Shown in pieces: positions 1 to 8,799 of a stretch of DNA of 64,000 bases (position 1 is its first letter; every line of letters starts with the position of its first letter). The notes under the pieces were generated by a model. That model made no database searches. It had not been told where the DNA came from and saw only the letters and a list, made by a program, of their open reading frames with translations. The translations under genes were made by a program, and so were the position numbers. Source of the stretch: Nonomuraea purpurea (lineage in GTDB: Bacteria; Actinomycetota; Actinomycetes; Streptosporangiales; Streptosporangiaceae); the NCBI RefSeq assembly GCF_042650645.1, contig NZ_JBHSBI010000021.1, positions 1-64,000 of the forward strand, read 5' to 3'.

Positions 1-90
1 CCGGTTACATTCCGAACCCGGAAGTTAAGCTTCTTTGCGCCGATGGTACTGCACTCGGGAGGGTGTGGGAGAGTAGGTCGCCGCCGGACA
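1..90 (+). rRNA. rrf: 5S ribosomal RNA, 3' part (5' end outside window)
   Basis: The first ~90 bases read as the 3' three-quarters of an actinobacterial 5S rRNA: the conserved CCGAACCCGGAAGTTAAG segment, the GATGGTACTGC stretch and the terminal GGTGTGGGAGAGTAGGTCGC helix strand. The 5' end lies upstream of the window. Presumably the last gene of an rrn operon. The exact 3' end, base 89 or 90, is by family resemblance. Confidence 0.95.
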
Positions 91-101
91 ATCTTTAGGG
101 A

Positions 102-135
102 AGGGCCCGACGCCTTGTGTGTCGGGCCCTTTCTG
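102..135 (+). terminator. Rho-independent terminator of the rRNA operon
   Basis: Perfect 10-bp arms AGGGCCCGAC (102-111) and GTCGGGCCCT (121-130) with a 9-nt loop, followed by TTCTGTTTTT. It lies just after the 5S rRNA and fits transcription stop of the rrn operon. Confidence 0.9.
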
Positions 136-364
136 TTTTTCGTGGTGGGAGGGTTTTCAGCTTCGGTTTCCGGGGTTGGGGGCCCTCCCTTTTTGTTGTC
201 ATGAGCGCCCACGTGCGCAAGGTGGCCACCTCCGACCTGGGTGCCATGGCGGGTGACCCCGACACCTGAGTGCCGCCCTCGCGTCACGAGGTAGAAGGAC
301 TTCTACCCTTGATCGGTTGGCAGCCCCATCGTCAATCATCAGGGCAGCTAAGATCATCGAGGGC

Positions 365-1117
365 GTGGATACGTCACTGGAAATCGTGAACGTCAAGCGT
401 CGGCTTCGGCGGATGCAGGTTTGCCTGATCACCGTGATGGCCGCTGCGGTGGCCACGGGGCTGCTTCTGGTCAACAACAGTGGAGAGGCCGTCGCGCAGG
501 ACGGCGGTAAGGTCAGATTCGGCGAGATCGAGGTAGAGCGGATCAATGTGGTGGCGCCGGACGGCAAACCACGCATGGTCCTGAGCAACAAGGAGAGATC
601 GCCGGCCGCCGTCGTGAACGGGGTCGATCTGGGGAACGGCGGCACGCGGGCGGGCATGACCTTCTACAACGCCGAAGGGGACGAGGCCGGCGGCATGGGC
701 ACCGACAACGGTGTCCACGACGGGAAGCGATGGGCGTCCGGCCAGCTCGCCTTCGACCAGTACAAGCAGGACCAGACGCTCGTTCTCCGGTACATGGAAC
801 AACAGGGCGCCCAAGGTGTCGGCCTGGAGGTCAAAGACCGGCCTGAGACGCCCCTTTCGGAGTACTTCGAGGAGTACAAGAAGATCTCGGAGATGCCGCC
901 CGGCCCGGAGCAGGACCAGGCGATGGCCGAGTTCAGGAAGAAGTATCCGAGCCCGCAGCGGGTCTTCATCGGCAAGAACCCTGACAAGTCGTCGGCCGTG
1001 ACGCTCGCGGACGGCCAGGGCACGCCGCGTATCGTGATGCGCGTCGATCAGGATGGCAACCCCCAGATCCAGTTCATGAACGCCAAGGGCAAGGTCACCC
1101 GGACGATCAAGGGCTGA
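365..1117 (+). CDS. Membrane-anchored extracytoplasmic protein coupled to a two-component system
   Basis: I do not recognise a named family. A short basic N-terminus (KRRLRRMQ) precedes one hydrophobic segment (CLITVMAAAVATGLLLV), so the protein is probably anchored with its remaining ~220 residues outside. The outer part has repeated motifs of the type V-x-D-G-x-P-R-x-V-L followed by x-F-Y/M-N-x-x-G, suggesting repeated beta-hairpins. The stop codon overlaps the start of the downstream histidine kinase (ATGA), so the two are translationally coupled; a role in sensing or modulating the kinase is inferred. The start is uncertain: the frame is open from a TTG at 317, and GTG 365 (MDTSLE) or GTG 386 are alternatives without a clearly better ribosome site. 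Confidence 0.65.
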   Translation: MDTSLEIVNVKRRLRRMQVCLITVMAAAVATGLLLVNNSGEAVAQDGGKVRFGEIEVERINVVAPDGKPRMVLSNKERSPAAVVNGVDLGNGGTRAGMTFYNAEGDEAGGMGTDNGVHDGKRWASGQLAFDQYKQDQTLVLRYMEQQGAQGVGLEVKDRPETPLSEYFEEYKKISEMPPGPEQDQAMAEFRKKYPSPQRVFIGKNPDKSSAVTLADGQGTPRIVMRVDQDGNPQIQFMNAKGKVTRTIKG

Positions 1118-2304
1118 TGAAGAACGCCACCACCCCTTGGCAGGCGGTCACGGGGAATCCGCTGCGGTTCCTCGGGTCGCCTTGGCCGTGGCGGGCGCTC
1201 GCCTACCTGCTGACCAGCCTGCCCGGCGGAGGTGCGGTCGTCGTGGTGACCGCCTTCGGGCGGCAGACCGCGCTGATCATCGCGATGACCACGTCGTTGG
1301 TCGTGGCGGTCGTGCTGAGCGGCCCGATCGCCTCCTTGGAGCGGTGGCGGCTGAGGCTGATCGATTCTGCGGGCGCCCCCGTGCCGAAGCCGAGAACGAC
1401 GCTCTCCTTCGCGAACCCGGCCGCCTGGCGTGAGATCGGGTACGCGCTTTTGTGGGCGACGATCCTGCCTGCGGTGAACGGCCTCGTCATCGTTTTGGCG
1501 GCGTTGACGGTCTTCTCCTATGCCGCGGCTCTTCCGCCTGGCGGCTCCCCGCTGGTGGTGCTGCTGACCATCGTCGTGGTGATGGCGGGGCTGGCCGGTT
1601 GCGCGTACCTGTTCACGGTGGTGGCCGCGGCGCAGGGGGCGCTGGCGCGTGGGTTGCTCGTCGCGCCCACTGAGGAGCGGATGGTCGAACTGACGCGGTC
1701 GCGGGCCCGGCTGGTGGATGCCTTCGAGGCCGAGCGGCGGCGGATCGAACGGGATCTGCACGACGGCACCCAGCACCAGCTCACCGCCGTGCTCATGCAA
1801 CTGGGCCTCGCCCACCTGGACGTGCGGGAAGACCCGGAACGTGCGCTGCAAGCCATCAGCTTGGCCCAGGGCCACACGCAGGCCGCACTGGACGAGCTGC
1901 GCCGCGTCATCAGGGGCATCCACCCTTCCGCGCTCACCGGCCGGGGGTTGGGGGTCGCCGTCACCGATCTGGCCCGCCACTGCCCCATCCCGGTGATCCT
2001 GGACCTTGATCTTCCCTACCGCCCGCCTCCTGGAGTGGAGGCGGCAGCGTATTTCTGCATTTCAGAAAGCCTCACCAACGTGATCAAACACAGCAGCGCC
2101 CAACAGATCACGATTGCCGCGAAGTTGTCGGACCATCACCTCGCCCTCGAAGTGCGCGACGACGGCAGGGGCGGAGCCGACGCGGCGAAGGGCACCGGGA
2201 TTACTGGGCTGGCCGACCGGATCGGCGTCCTTGAGGGAACCCTGTCGCTCAGCAGCCCACCAGGAGGGCCTACGGTGATCCGGGTGGAGCTGCCATGCGG
2301 GTGA
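1117..2304 (+). CDS. Two-component sensor histidine kinase, NarL/DesK type (HisKA_3)
   Basis: Autophosphorylating sensor kinase of the inner membrane. Hydrophobic segments around residues 25-70 and 105-175 form a multi-pass N-terminal sensor region. The dimerisation/phosphoacceptor motif ERRRIERDLHDG places the phospho-His at about residue 215. The C-terminal ATPase domain has the N-box (ESLTNVIKH), DDGRGG and GxGL-type motifs. It starts inside the stop of the preceding anchored protein and overlaps the response regulator by 10 bp, giving a three-gene operon. A similar kinase lies at 32165-33325. The signal sensed is unknown. Confidence 0.9.
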   Translation: MKNATTPWQAVTGNPLRFLGSPWPWRALAYLLTSLPGGGAVVVVTAFGRQTALIIAMTTSLVVAVVLSGPIASLERWRLRLIDSAGAPVPKPRTTLSFANPAAWREIGYALLWATILPAVNGLVIVLAALTVFSYAAALPPGGSPLVVLLTIVVVMAGLAGCAYLFTVVAAAQGALARGLLVAPTEERMVELTRSRARLVDAFEAERRRIERDLHDGTQHQLTAVLMQLGLAHLDVREDPERALQAISLAQGHTQAALDELRRVIRGIHPSALTGRGLGVAVTDLARHCPIPVILDLDLPYRPPPGVEAAAYFCISESLTNVIKHSSAQQITIAAKLSDHHLALEVRDDGRGGADAAKGTGITGLADRIGVLEGTLSLSSPPGGPTVIRVELPCG

Positions 2305-2942
2305 TGATCGCCGAGGATTCGGTGCTCTTGCGGGAGGGGTTGACCGGGATTTTCACCCGGTTCGGCTGCGAGGTGGTCGCGGCCGTGGGCAGCGCCGACG
2401 AGTTGCTGCGCGCCATCGCCGGGGGCGTGCCCGACGTCGTCGTGGTGGATGTCCGCATGCCGCCGAACTACCACGACGAGGGGCTGCGGGCGGCCATCCA
2501 GCTGAGAGGCGAGTATCCCCGGCTCGGCATCCTCGTCCTGTCACAATTCGTCGAGGAGGCCGCGGCCGGTGAGTTGCTGGAGGCCGGTACCCGCGGCGTC
2601 GGTTACCTGCTGAAGGATCGGATCGGCAGGATCAGCCAATTCGTGGAGGCGGTACGCGAAGTGGCCGCCGGCGGCACGGTCATCGATCCTGACGTGATCC
2701 ACCGGCTGCTGGTTCACCATCGTGCGCACGATCCGCTGGACGCGCTTTCGCCACGTGAACGCGAAGTGCTCGCGCTGGTCGCCGAGGGCAGATCCAACAG
2801 CGCGATCGCCCAGCGTCTGTATGTGTCGGAGGCCGCCGTGGCCAAGCACGTCACCAGCGTGTACACCAAGCTGGACCTCGGACCGGACGCCGATGACCAT
2901 CGGAGGGTGCTTGCCGCGCTGACCTTTCTCCGCTCACGTTGA
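2295..2942 (+). CDS. LuxR/NarL-family response regulator
   Basis: 215 residues: an N-terminal receiver with acidic pocket E7/D8, phosphoacceptor D52 in VVVDVRMPP and conserved K107, then a C-terminal LuxR helix-turn-helix (SPREREVLALVAEGRSN, residues ~150-210). It is the cognate regulator of the kinase encoded immediately upstream, with which it overlaps by 10 bp. Targets are unknown. The arrangement and sequence closely parallel the regulator at 31518-32174, so the two systems are probably paralogous. Confidence 0.92.
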   Translation: MRVMIAEDSVLLREGLTGIFTRFGCEVVAAVGSADELLRAIAGGVPDVVVVDVRMPPNYHDEGLRAAIQLRGEYPRLGILVLSQFVEEAAAGELLEAGTRGVGYLLKDRIGRISQFVEAVREVAAGGTVIDPDVIHRLLVHHRAHDPLDALSPREREVLALVAEGRSNSAIAQRLYVSEAAVAKHVTSVYTKLDLGPDADDHRRVLAALTFLRSR

Positions 2943-2951
2943 AAGCACGCA

Positions 2952-3488
2952 TTACAGCGGCTCGGGTTGCTCGCCGGCAGCAGCGGGGTGCCGGGTGGCC
3001 CTTGGTGTTCCTCCTTCCAGGAGGGGGGCTATTCGGTAGGGGATCTGGGTGGACAGGGAGATCGTCGTGTCCGTGCGTTGTACCGCCGGCGATGCCAGGA
3101 TGTGAGCGATGATCTCCTGGAGGTGGTCGGTGGATCGGGCCACCACCCGGCACAGCAGGTCGTGCTGACCGCTTGTCCCGTGTACCTCGAGGATCTGCGG
3201 CACCGCGCCCAGCGCCGCCACGGCCTCCTCCAGGCGGCCCTGAGCGATCTGCAGCCAGACGAACGCCAGAATCGGGTACCCCGCTCGGGCCGGGGACACC
3301 GTGGGGCCGAAGTCCTCGATGACGCCTCTGGCGGTCAGCTTCTCCACGCGGGCCTGCACGGTGCCCCGGGCGACGCCCAGGAGGCGGGCGAGTTCGGTGA
3401 GGCCGATGCGCGGGTGGGCGCGCATGGTCACCAGGAGTCTGGCGTCCAGTTCGTCCAGTCCGCGTCCGGCCCGTGGCTGCTCGTCCAA
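2952..3488 (-). CDS. Lrp/AsnC-family transcriptional regulator
   Basis: 178 residues. The N-terminal winged helix (LDELDARLLVTMRAHPRIG, then the recognition region ARGTVQARVEKL) is followed by an alpha/beta ligand-binding domain of the RAM type with the GxxDLL-like motif SGQHDLLCRV. It is divergent from phenylalanine 4-hydroxylase across ~127 bp, the usual position for an Lrp-type regulator of aromatic amino-acid catabolism; regulation of that gene is inferred from position only. Its 3' end is convergent with the response regulator, 9 bp apart. Confidence 0.9.
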   Translation of the reverse strand: MDEQPRAGRGLDELDARLLVTMRAHPRIGLTELARLLGVARGTVQARVEKLTARGVIEDFGPTVSPARAGYPILAFVWLQIAQGRLEEAVAALGAVPQILEVHGTSGQHDLLCRVVARSTDHLQEIIAHILASPAVQRTDTTISLSTQIPYRIAPLLEGGTPRATRHPAAAGEQPEPL

Positions 3489-3615
3489 CTCCGGCCTTTC
3501 TGTGGCTGTGCGAATCGACTAGAAAATGCCGGTCAAAGCATACGGATTCCAGCGTATCGCGCAGTGAAACTGGTCGCTCTTGCCAGGGAATGCGGAAGTT
3601 GCTGTCATCTGAGGC

Positions 3616-4503
3616 ATGTTTGAGGAAGCGCAGTACTTCGCCCCGGTAACGGCTCAGGAGGATGGATCGGTGGTGGTCGAGTTGGCGTCGTCCCATCCGG
3701 GGTTCGCGGACCCGGTGTATCGGGCGCGGCGCAACGCCATCGCGGGGCTGGCCGTCGGGTACCGGCCGGGGGCTCCCGTTCCGGCCGCCGAGTACACCGA
3801 GCGGGAGCACGAGGTCTGGGCGCTGGTCGCCAGGGAGTTGGGGGTCAAGCACGCCGTGTACGCCACGGCCGAGTATTTGCACGCGGCGCGGCGGCTCGGC
3901 CTGCCCCAGGAGCGGATTCCGCAGTTGGAGGAGGTCTCTGAGCTGCTGGAGCCGCTGACCGGGTTCCGGTATGTGCCCGCGGCCGGGCTGGTGCCGTTGC
4001 GGGAGTTCTACGGGGTGCTGGCCGATGGGCTCTTCCACTCGACGCAGTACATCCGCCACCATTCCGTGCCGTTCTACACGCCGGAGCCCGATGTGCTCCA
4101 TGAGGTGATCGGGCATGCGAACGCACTGGCGAGCCCTCGGTACGCGCGCCTCTACAGGGCGGCGGGCGAGGCGGCGCGGCGGGTCGAAGGAGAGGAGGCG
4201 CTGGAGTTCGTCTCGAAGGTGTTCTGGTTCACGCTGGAGTTCGGGGTGATGCGGGAGGCGGGGGAGCTCAAGGCGTACGGGGCCGGGATTCTGTCGTCGT
4301 ACGGGGAGATCGAGGAGTTTCGCGGGATGGACATCCGCGAGCTGGATCTGTCGGCCATGGGGACCACGCACTACGACATCACGAAATATCAGGATGTGTT
4401 GTTCCGGGCAGAGTCCCTGCAGCACCTGGAAGACGTCGTGGGCGGCTTCTGGGACACCTGCGACGACGACTCGATCGCGAAACTGGTCGCCTCAGAGCTC
4501 TAG
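3616..4503 (+). CDS. phhA: Phenylalanine 4-monooxygenase (aromatic amino acid hydroxylase)
   Basis: Converts phenylalanine to tyrosine with O2 and a tetrahydropterin cofactor, using a non-haem iron. At 295 residues it is a typical bacterial monodomain enzyme lacking the eukaryotic regulatory domain. The iron ligands are visible: His162 and His167 in HEVIGH and Glu208 in FWFTLEFG. The STQYIRHHSVPFYTPEPD stretch is the conserved active-site entrance. The gene is transcribed away from an Lrp-family regulator that probably controls it, pointing to phenylalanine catabolism. No pterin recycling gene is seen in the window. Confidence 0.95.
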   Translation: MFEEAQYFAPVTAQEDGSVVVELASSHPGFADPVYRARRNAIAGLAVGYRPGAPVPAAEYTEREHEVWALVARELGVKHAVYATAEYLHAARRLGLPQERIPQLEEVSELLEPLTGFRYVPAAGLVPLREFYGVLADGLFHSTQYIRHHSVPFYTPEPDVLHEVIGHANALASPRYARLYRAAGEAARRVEGEEALEFVSKVFWFTLEFGVMREAGELKAYGAGILSSYGEIEEFRGMDIRELDLSAMGTTHYDITKYQDVLFRAESLQHLEDVVGGFWDTCDDDSIAKLVASEL

Positions 4504-4536
4504 CGGCGACTCGGCCGGCTTCGTGATAATGCTCGG

Positions 4537-5454
4537 ATGATCGCGGGCCGCGCGAAGGCGATACCTCGTCTGGTGATCGCGCTCGCCCTGCTCCTGCCCC
4601 TGTTACCCACGGTGCGGCACAAGCCCGCAGAGTCTGCGCCGGCGGTGGTGGCGCAGGAGAAACGGGCGTGGCTGGGGATGATCGAGGAGATCGCCGCGGA
4701 GGAGACGCTGCCGTCCATCCCGGCCAAGAAGATCGGCAAGCGGCTCGACCGTTACCTGGCGGGGCGCCCCGGGCCGGTTACGGCGATGGTGAAGGAGCTG
4801 ACGACCGGGCGAGTCTACCGGTACCACCCGGGGGAGCGGCTGATCACCGCCAGCTCGGCCAAGGTGCAGATCCTCATGGCGCTGCTGCTCAAGACCCCGT
4901 GGCGCAAGCTGCCCAAGGCCGTCAGGCACGATGCGGAGTTGATGATCCGCTACAGCGACAACCATGCGGCTGATCGCCTGTGGGTGCGGATCGGCGGGGC
5001 GGCGGGGTTCACGAAGGCGGGGAAGGCGTTCGGGCTCAAGCACACTCAGGGCGTTCCCGGCGACTGCGTGGATCTGTACTGCTGGGGGATCACCCGGACG
5101 TCAGTCGACGATCAGGTACGGCTCATGCGGGCACTCGTGTCCGGCGAGAGCCCGCTCAAGAGGGCGGAACGCGATCGGGTGCTCAAGCTCATGGGCCAGG
5201 TCGTCGACGGCCAGGACTGGGGTCTCAGCGCCGCCGCGTGCGGGGGTGACCGGGTGGCGCTGAAGAACGGCTGGCTCAAGCGGGTCTCGACCAAGCGCTG
5301 GGCCATGGTCAGCGTGGGCCTGATCCGGGGCGACGGCCACGATTACGCCGTTGCCGTACTCACCGAAGGGAGTCCCGACGTGGGGTACGGCATCGCGACC
5401 GTCGAAGGCGTGGTGCGGCGGATTATGGAGTCGTTCCGGAAATGCCGGGGGTGA
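4537..5454 (+). CDS. Secreted class A beta-lactamase-like serine hydrolase
   Basis: 305 residues with an N-terminal hydrophobic signal segment (residues ~10-25). It carries the three penicillin-recognising enzyme motifs: S106-S-A-K109 (SxxK), S140-D-N142 (SDN) and K243-N-G (KTG-like with Asn for Thr). This is the fold of class A beta-lactamases and related DD-peptidases; which activity it has cannot be read from sequence. The Asn in the KTG box and the lack of an evident omega-loop ExxLN make a true beta-lactamase less certain. The 3' end overlaps the convergent response-regulator gene by 32 bp. Confidence 0.82.
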   Translation: MIAGRAKAIPRLVIALALLLPLLPTVRHKPAESAPAVVAQEKRAWLGMIEEIAAEETLPSIPAKKIGKRLDRYLAGRPGPVTAMVKELTTGRVYRYHPGERLITASSAKVQILMALLLKTPWRKLPKAVRHDAELMIRYSDNHAADRLWVRIGGAAGFTKAGKAFGLKHTQGVPGDCVDLYCWGITRTSVDDQVRLMRALVSGESPLKRAERDRVLKLMGQVVDGQDWGLSAAACGGDRVALKNGWLKRVSTKRWAMVSVGLIRGDGHDYAVAVLTEGSPDVGYGIATVEGVVRRIMESFRKCRG

Positions 5455-6148
5455 CGAGGCGGTAGCCCACCCCGCGTACGGTCTGGATGAGCTGGTCGTC
5501 CTCGTCACCCAGCCGGGCGCGCAGGCGTTTGACATGCACGGCGATCGTGTTCGTCGACGTGGTCGACGCCGCGTGCCACACGTGGCGCATGATCTGCTCA
5601 CGCGTGACCGTGCGGTCGGCGTTGCGCATCAGATACTGCAGCAGCTCGAACTCGCGCAGCGGCAGGTGCACGGCGCGGCCGCCGACGCGCACCTGGTACG
5701 CCTGCACGTCCAGCTCGACCCCGCCCACAGTCAGCACCTTGCGTGACTCGGGCGAGGCCGCCTGGATGAACGGCAGCAGCTCCGGCACCCGGTAGGGGCG
5801 GGCCACGCAGGCGGCCGCGCCGGCCGCGAGCGCGCGTACCGCCTGCTCGGCGTGGCCTTCACCCACTCCGAGCAGCACGGGTACGGCTCGGGCGAGCCGT
5901 ACCGCGCGGACGAACTCCACCGCGTCGATGACCGGCAGCGTGGCCGAGACGAGCACCACATCCGGTTGCAGAGCGCCTGCCTGAAGGAGCCCCTGGGCCC
6001 CGTCGGCCGCGCCGGTGACGGCCACGCCCTCGCGTTCGAGGGCCGTGGCCAGCTCCTCCACTACCGCTTGGTCCGGATCGGCGATGAGCAGTACGGGCTT
6101 GGTCCTCGCGTCCCCGTTCATCGTGGATGCCGCCTGCTGTTGGGTCAT
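5423..6148 (-). CDS. Winged-helix (OmpR/PhoB-type) response regulator with a degenerate receiver
   Basis: 241 residues, last gene of the pst operon; its ATG overlaps the pstB stop (ATGA). The C-terminal winged helix is intact (LREFELLQYLMRN, TVTREQIMRHVW, VHVKRLRARLG, TVRGVGYRL). The receiver keeps the fold and D24/D26 near the acidic pocket, but the phosphoacceptor position is Ser68 (VVLVSATLP in place of LLDLMLP) and the conserved Lys is Arg117 (VARPY). It therefore probably cannot be phosphorylated in the usual way and may resemble aspartate-less regulators such as GlnR. A role in phosphate-linked regulation is inferred from the operon. Confidence 0.88.
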   Translation of the reverse strand: MTQQQAASTMNGDARTKPVLLIADPDQAVVEELATALEREGVAVTGAADGAQGLLQAGALQPDVVLVSATLPVIDAVEFVRAVRLARAVPVLLGVGEGHAEQAVRALAAGAAACVARPYRVPELLPFIQAASPESRKVLTVGGVELDVQAYQVRVGGRAVHLPLREFELLQYLMRNADRTVTREQIMRHVWHAASTTSTNTIAVHVKRLRARLGDEDDQLIQTVRGVGYRLVTPGISGTTP

Positions 6149-6924
6149 CAGCCGAAGCGCCCCGTGATGTAGTCCTCCGTGGCCTTCTGCGTTGGATTGG
6201 TGAACATGCGGGACGTCTCGTCCATCTCGACGACCTTGCCGGGCTTGCCCTGCTCGGCGAGGTTGAAGAACGCGGTCCTGTCGCTGACCCGGGCGGCCTG
6301 CTGCATGTTGTGGGTGACGATGACGATCGTGTACTCGTCCTTGAGCTTGGCCATCAGGTCCTCGATCGCCAGCGTGGAGATCGGGTCGAGGGCCGAGCAC
6401 GGCTCGTCCATCAGCAGGACCTGCGGCTTGACCGCGATGGCCCGGGCGATGCAGAGGCGCTGCTGCTGACCGCCGGACAGGCCCGCGCCGGGCTTGTTGA
6501 GGCGGTCCTTGACCTCGTTCCAGAGGTTGGAGCCCTTGAGCGAGTCCTCGACGACGCCGTCGAGTTCGGACTTGGCGATCCGGCCGTTGAGGCGCAGGCC
6601 GGCGGCCACGTTCTCGTAGATCGACATCGTGGGGAACGGGTTGGGGCGCTGGAAGACCATGCCGATCGCCCGGCGGACGGAGACCGGCTCCACGGTGGGC
6701 CCGTAGAGGTCATCGCCGTCGAGCAGCACCTTCCCCTCGACGCGGGCGCCGGGGATCACTTCGTGCATGCGGTTGAGCGTGCGCAGGAACGTCGATTTGC
6801 CGCATCCGGAGGGGCCGATGAACGCCGTGATCGAACGCGGCTCAATGGTCATCGACACGTCCTCGATCGCCTTGTGCGACCCGTAGTACGCGTCGAGACC
6901 CGAGACCTGGATCTGCTTGGACAT
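6148..6924 (-). CDS. pstB: Phosphate ABC transporter ATP-binding protein PstB
   Basis: 258 residues, the usual PstB length, starting at MSKQIQ. Walker A is GPSGCGKST (residues 37-45), the signature is LSGGQQQR, Walker B is VLLMDEPCSALDP, and the H-loop is THNMQQAARVSD. It energises high-affinity inorganic phosphate import through PstA and PstC. A start at 6963 would add residues that do not fit the family. It is the fourth gene of pstSCAB, 16 bp after pstA, and is coupled to the following regulator. Confidence 0.97.
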   Translation of the reverse strand: MSKQIQVSGLDAYYGSHKAIEDVSMTIEPRSITAFIGPSGCGKSTFLRTLNRMHEVIPGARVEGKVLLDGDDLYGPTVEPVSVRRAIGMVFQRPNPFPTMSIYENVAAGLRLNGRIAKSELDGVVEDSLKGSNLWNEVKDRLNKPGAGLSGGQQQRLCIARAIAVKPQVLLMDEPCSALDPISTLAIEDLMAKLKDEYTIVIVTHNMQQAARVSDRTAFFNLAEQGKPGKVVEMDETSRMFTNPTQKATEDYITGRFG

Positions 6925-6940
6925 TTTCTGCGATAACCCC

Positions 6941-7816
6941 CTATCGGCCCCTGGAGGGCGCACGCCACCAGGCGATCAGGCGCGCCACCAGGTTCAGCAG
7001 CATGACGATCAGAATGAGCGTGAGGGCTCCGGTCCACGCCCGGTCGACGGCGGTGTCGTTCGGACGTGCCGCCTGGTCGAAGACGAACAGCGGCAGCCCC
7101 ATCTGCGGTCCGTTGAACGGATCCTCGTTGATGGAGTCGGTGAAGAACACCGTCATCAACAGGGGTGCGGTCTCGCCCGCCACGCGGGCCACCGCCAGCA
7201 TGACGCCGGTGACGATGCCCGTGAACGCGGTCGGCAGCACGACCTTGACGATGGTGCGCCACTTGGCCACGCCCAGCGCGTACGAGGCTTCACGCAGGTC
7301 GTTGGGCACCAGCCGGAGCATCTCCTCGGCCGATCTGACGACTGTCGGCATCATCAGGATCGACAGGGCGAGCGCTCCCGCGAAGCCGGAGAACGGCATG
7401 CCGAGGAAGAGGATCCAGAAGGCGAAGACGAACAGGCCCGCAACGACGGAAGGGACGCCGGTCATGACGTCCACGAAGAAGCTGATGGCTCTGCTCAGCC
7501 GGCCGCCGTTGCCGTACTCGACCAGGTAGATCGCCGTGAGCAGGCCGATCGGGACCGAGATGAGCGAGGCGAGCAGGACCTGTTCGAGTGTGCCCAGAAT
7601 GGCGTGATACGCGCCGCCGCCGACGTCTCGGGCGGTGATGTTGCGCATCGAGTGGGTGAGGAACTCGAGGTCGAACCGGGCCAGGCCGTTGGAGATGACC
7701 AGCCAGAGCACCGAGATGAGCGGCACCACGGCGAGGAAGAACGCCAGGTAGACCAGGCACTGGACGAGGCTGTCCTTGATCCGGCGGCCGGTTGAGATGT
7801 GCTGAATCGCGCTCAT
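6941..7816 (-). CDS. pstA: Phosphate ABC transporter permease PstA
   Basis: 291 residues with about six transmembrane segments and the permease loop containing the EAA-like motif (EEMLRLVPNDLREASYALG) that docks with PstB. It pairs with PstC to form the phosphate channel in the cytoplasmic membrane. The ATG overlaps the pstC stop by 4 bp, so translation is coupled. Confidence 0.96.
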   Translation of the reverse strand: MSAIQHISTGRRIKDSLVQCLVYLAFFLAVVPLISVLWLVISNGLARFDLEFLTHSMRNITARDVGGGAYHAILGTLEQVLLASLISVPIGLLTAIYLVEYGNGGRLSRAISFFVDVMTGVPSVVAGLFVFAFWILFLGMPFSGFAGALALSILMMPTVVRSAEEMLRLVPNDLREASYALGVAKWRTIVKVVLPTAFTGIVTGVMLAVARVAGETAPLLMTVFFTDSINEDPFNGPQMGLPLFVFDQAARPNDTAVDRAWTGALTLILIVMLLNLVARLIAWWRAPSRGR

Positions 7817-8793
7817 GCGCCGGCCCTCGCGAACTCCTTGCGGCGGTTGATGACCAGACGGGCGCCCATGTTCACCAGCAGCGTGATGACGAACAGCACC
7901 AGACCGGAGGCGATCAGCGCGCCCCTGCCGATCTGGCCGGCCTCGGCGAAGCCGTTGGCGATGTTGGCCGCGATGCTGTTGGCGTGGGGCGTGAGGATCT
8001 GGAAGGAGATGTCGAAGGTCGCGGGGAAGATGAGCGCGACGGCGATGGTCTCGCCCATGGCGCGGCCGAGGCCGAGCATCGCGGCGCTGATCACGCCGGG
8101 CTGCCCGAACGGCAGCACGGCCATCCTGATCATCTCCCAGCGGGTGGCGCCGAGCGCCAGCGCCGCCTCTTCGTTCATCTTCGGCGCCTGGAGGAAGACC
8201 TCGCGCGAGATGGCCGCGATGATCGGCAGGATCATGATCGCCAGGACGACCGCGCCGGCGAGCATGGTCTTGCCGCCGATGGCCCCTTCACCCGCGAACA
8301 GCGGGAACCAGCCGAAGGTGTCGTTCAGCCACTGCGACGGCTCCCTGAGCAGCGGCACCAGGAACATCACGCCCCACAGGCCGTAGACCACACTGGGCAC
8401 GGCGGCCAGCAGGTCGACCAGGTAGCCGAGCGGCCCCGCCAGGCGGCGGGGCGCGTAGTGGGAGATGAACAGCGCCACGCCGACGGCGATGGGGGTGGCG
8501 ATGATCAACGCGAGCGCCGAGCTGAGGACGGTGCCGAACGCCAGGGCGAGGATGCCGAATCGCTGGCTGCCGTTGGGCTCCCAGATCAGATCGGTGAAGA
8601 AGTTGCCCTTGTTCGCCTGCAGAGCGGGGATGGCCTCGGCGATGAGGAACACGGCGATGGCCGCCATGATCGCCAGCAGGAGGACGCCCGCCGCGGTGGA
8701 GATGAACTTGAAGGGCCCTTCACCATGGCTGCGCCGCGAGGCGGGCCGGCCCGTGGCCGGTCCGCCCCCGCGGGTACGAACGTTGGTCGTCAT
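7813..8793 (-). CDS. pstC: Phosphate ABC transporter permease PstC
   Basis: 326 residues. A basic, Gly/Arg-rich cytoplasmic N-terminus is followed by about six membrane segments and a conserved permease loop (EEAALALGATRWEMIRMAV). It is the partner of PstA in high-affinity phosphate uptake. It lies 6 bp downstream of pstS and overlaps pstA by 4 bp. Confidence 0.96.
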   Translation of the reverse strand: MTTNVRTRGGGPATGRPASRRSHGEGPFKFISTAAGVLLLAIMAAIAVFLIAEAIPALQANKGNFFTDLIWEPNGSQRFGILALAFGTVLSSALALIIATPIAVGVALFISHYAPRRLAGPLGYLVDLLAAVPSVVYGLWGVMFLVPLLREPSQWLNDTFGWFPLFAGEGAIGGKTMLAGAVVLAIMILPIIAAISREVFLQAPKMNEEAALALGATRWEMIRMAVLPFGQPGVISAAMLGLGRAMGETIAVALIFPATFDISFQILTPHANSIAANIANGFAEAGQIGRGALIASGLVLFVITLLVNMGARLVINRRKEFARAGA

Positions 8794-8799
8794 CTGTTG

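Noticed and set aside
147..195. Second hairpin (GGGAGGG...CCCTCCC) followed by TTTTT after the rRNA terminator
   Set aside because: The arms are only 7 bp with a ~29-nt loop; too weak to call separately from the strong terminator at 102-135.
4537..5454. Calling the serine hydrolase a beta-lactamase resistance gene
   Set aside because: It has SxxK and SDN, but the third box is KNG and the omega-loop Glu motif is not evident; a generic serine hydrolase call is safer.
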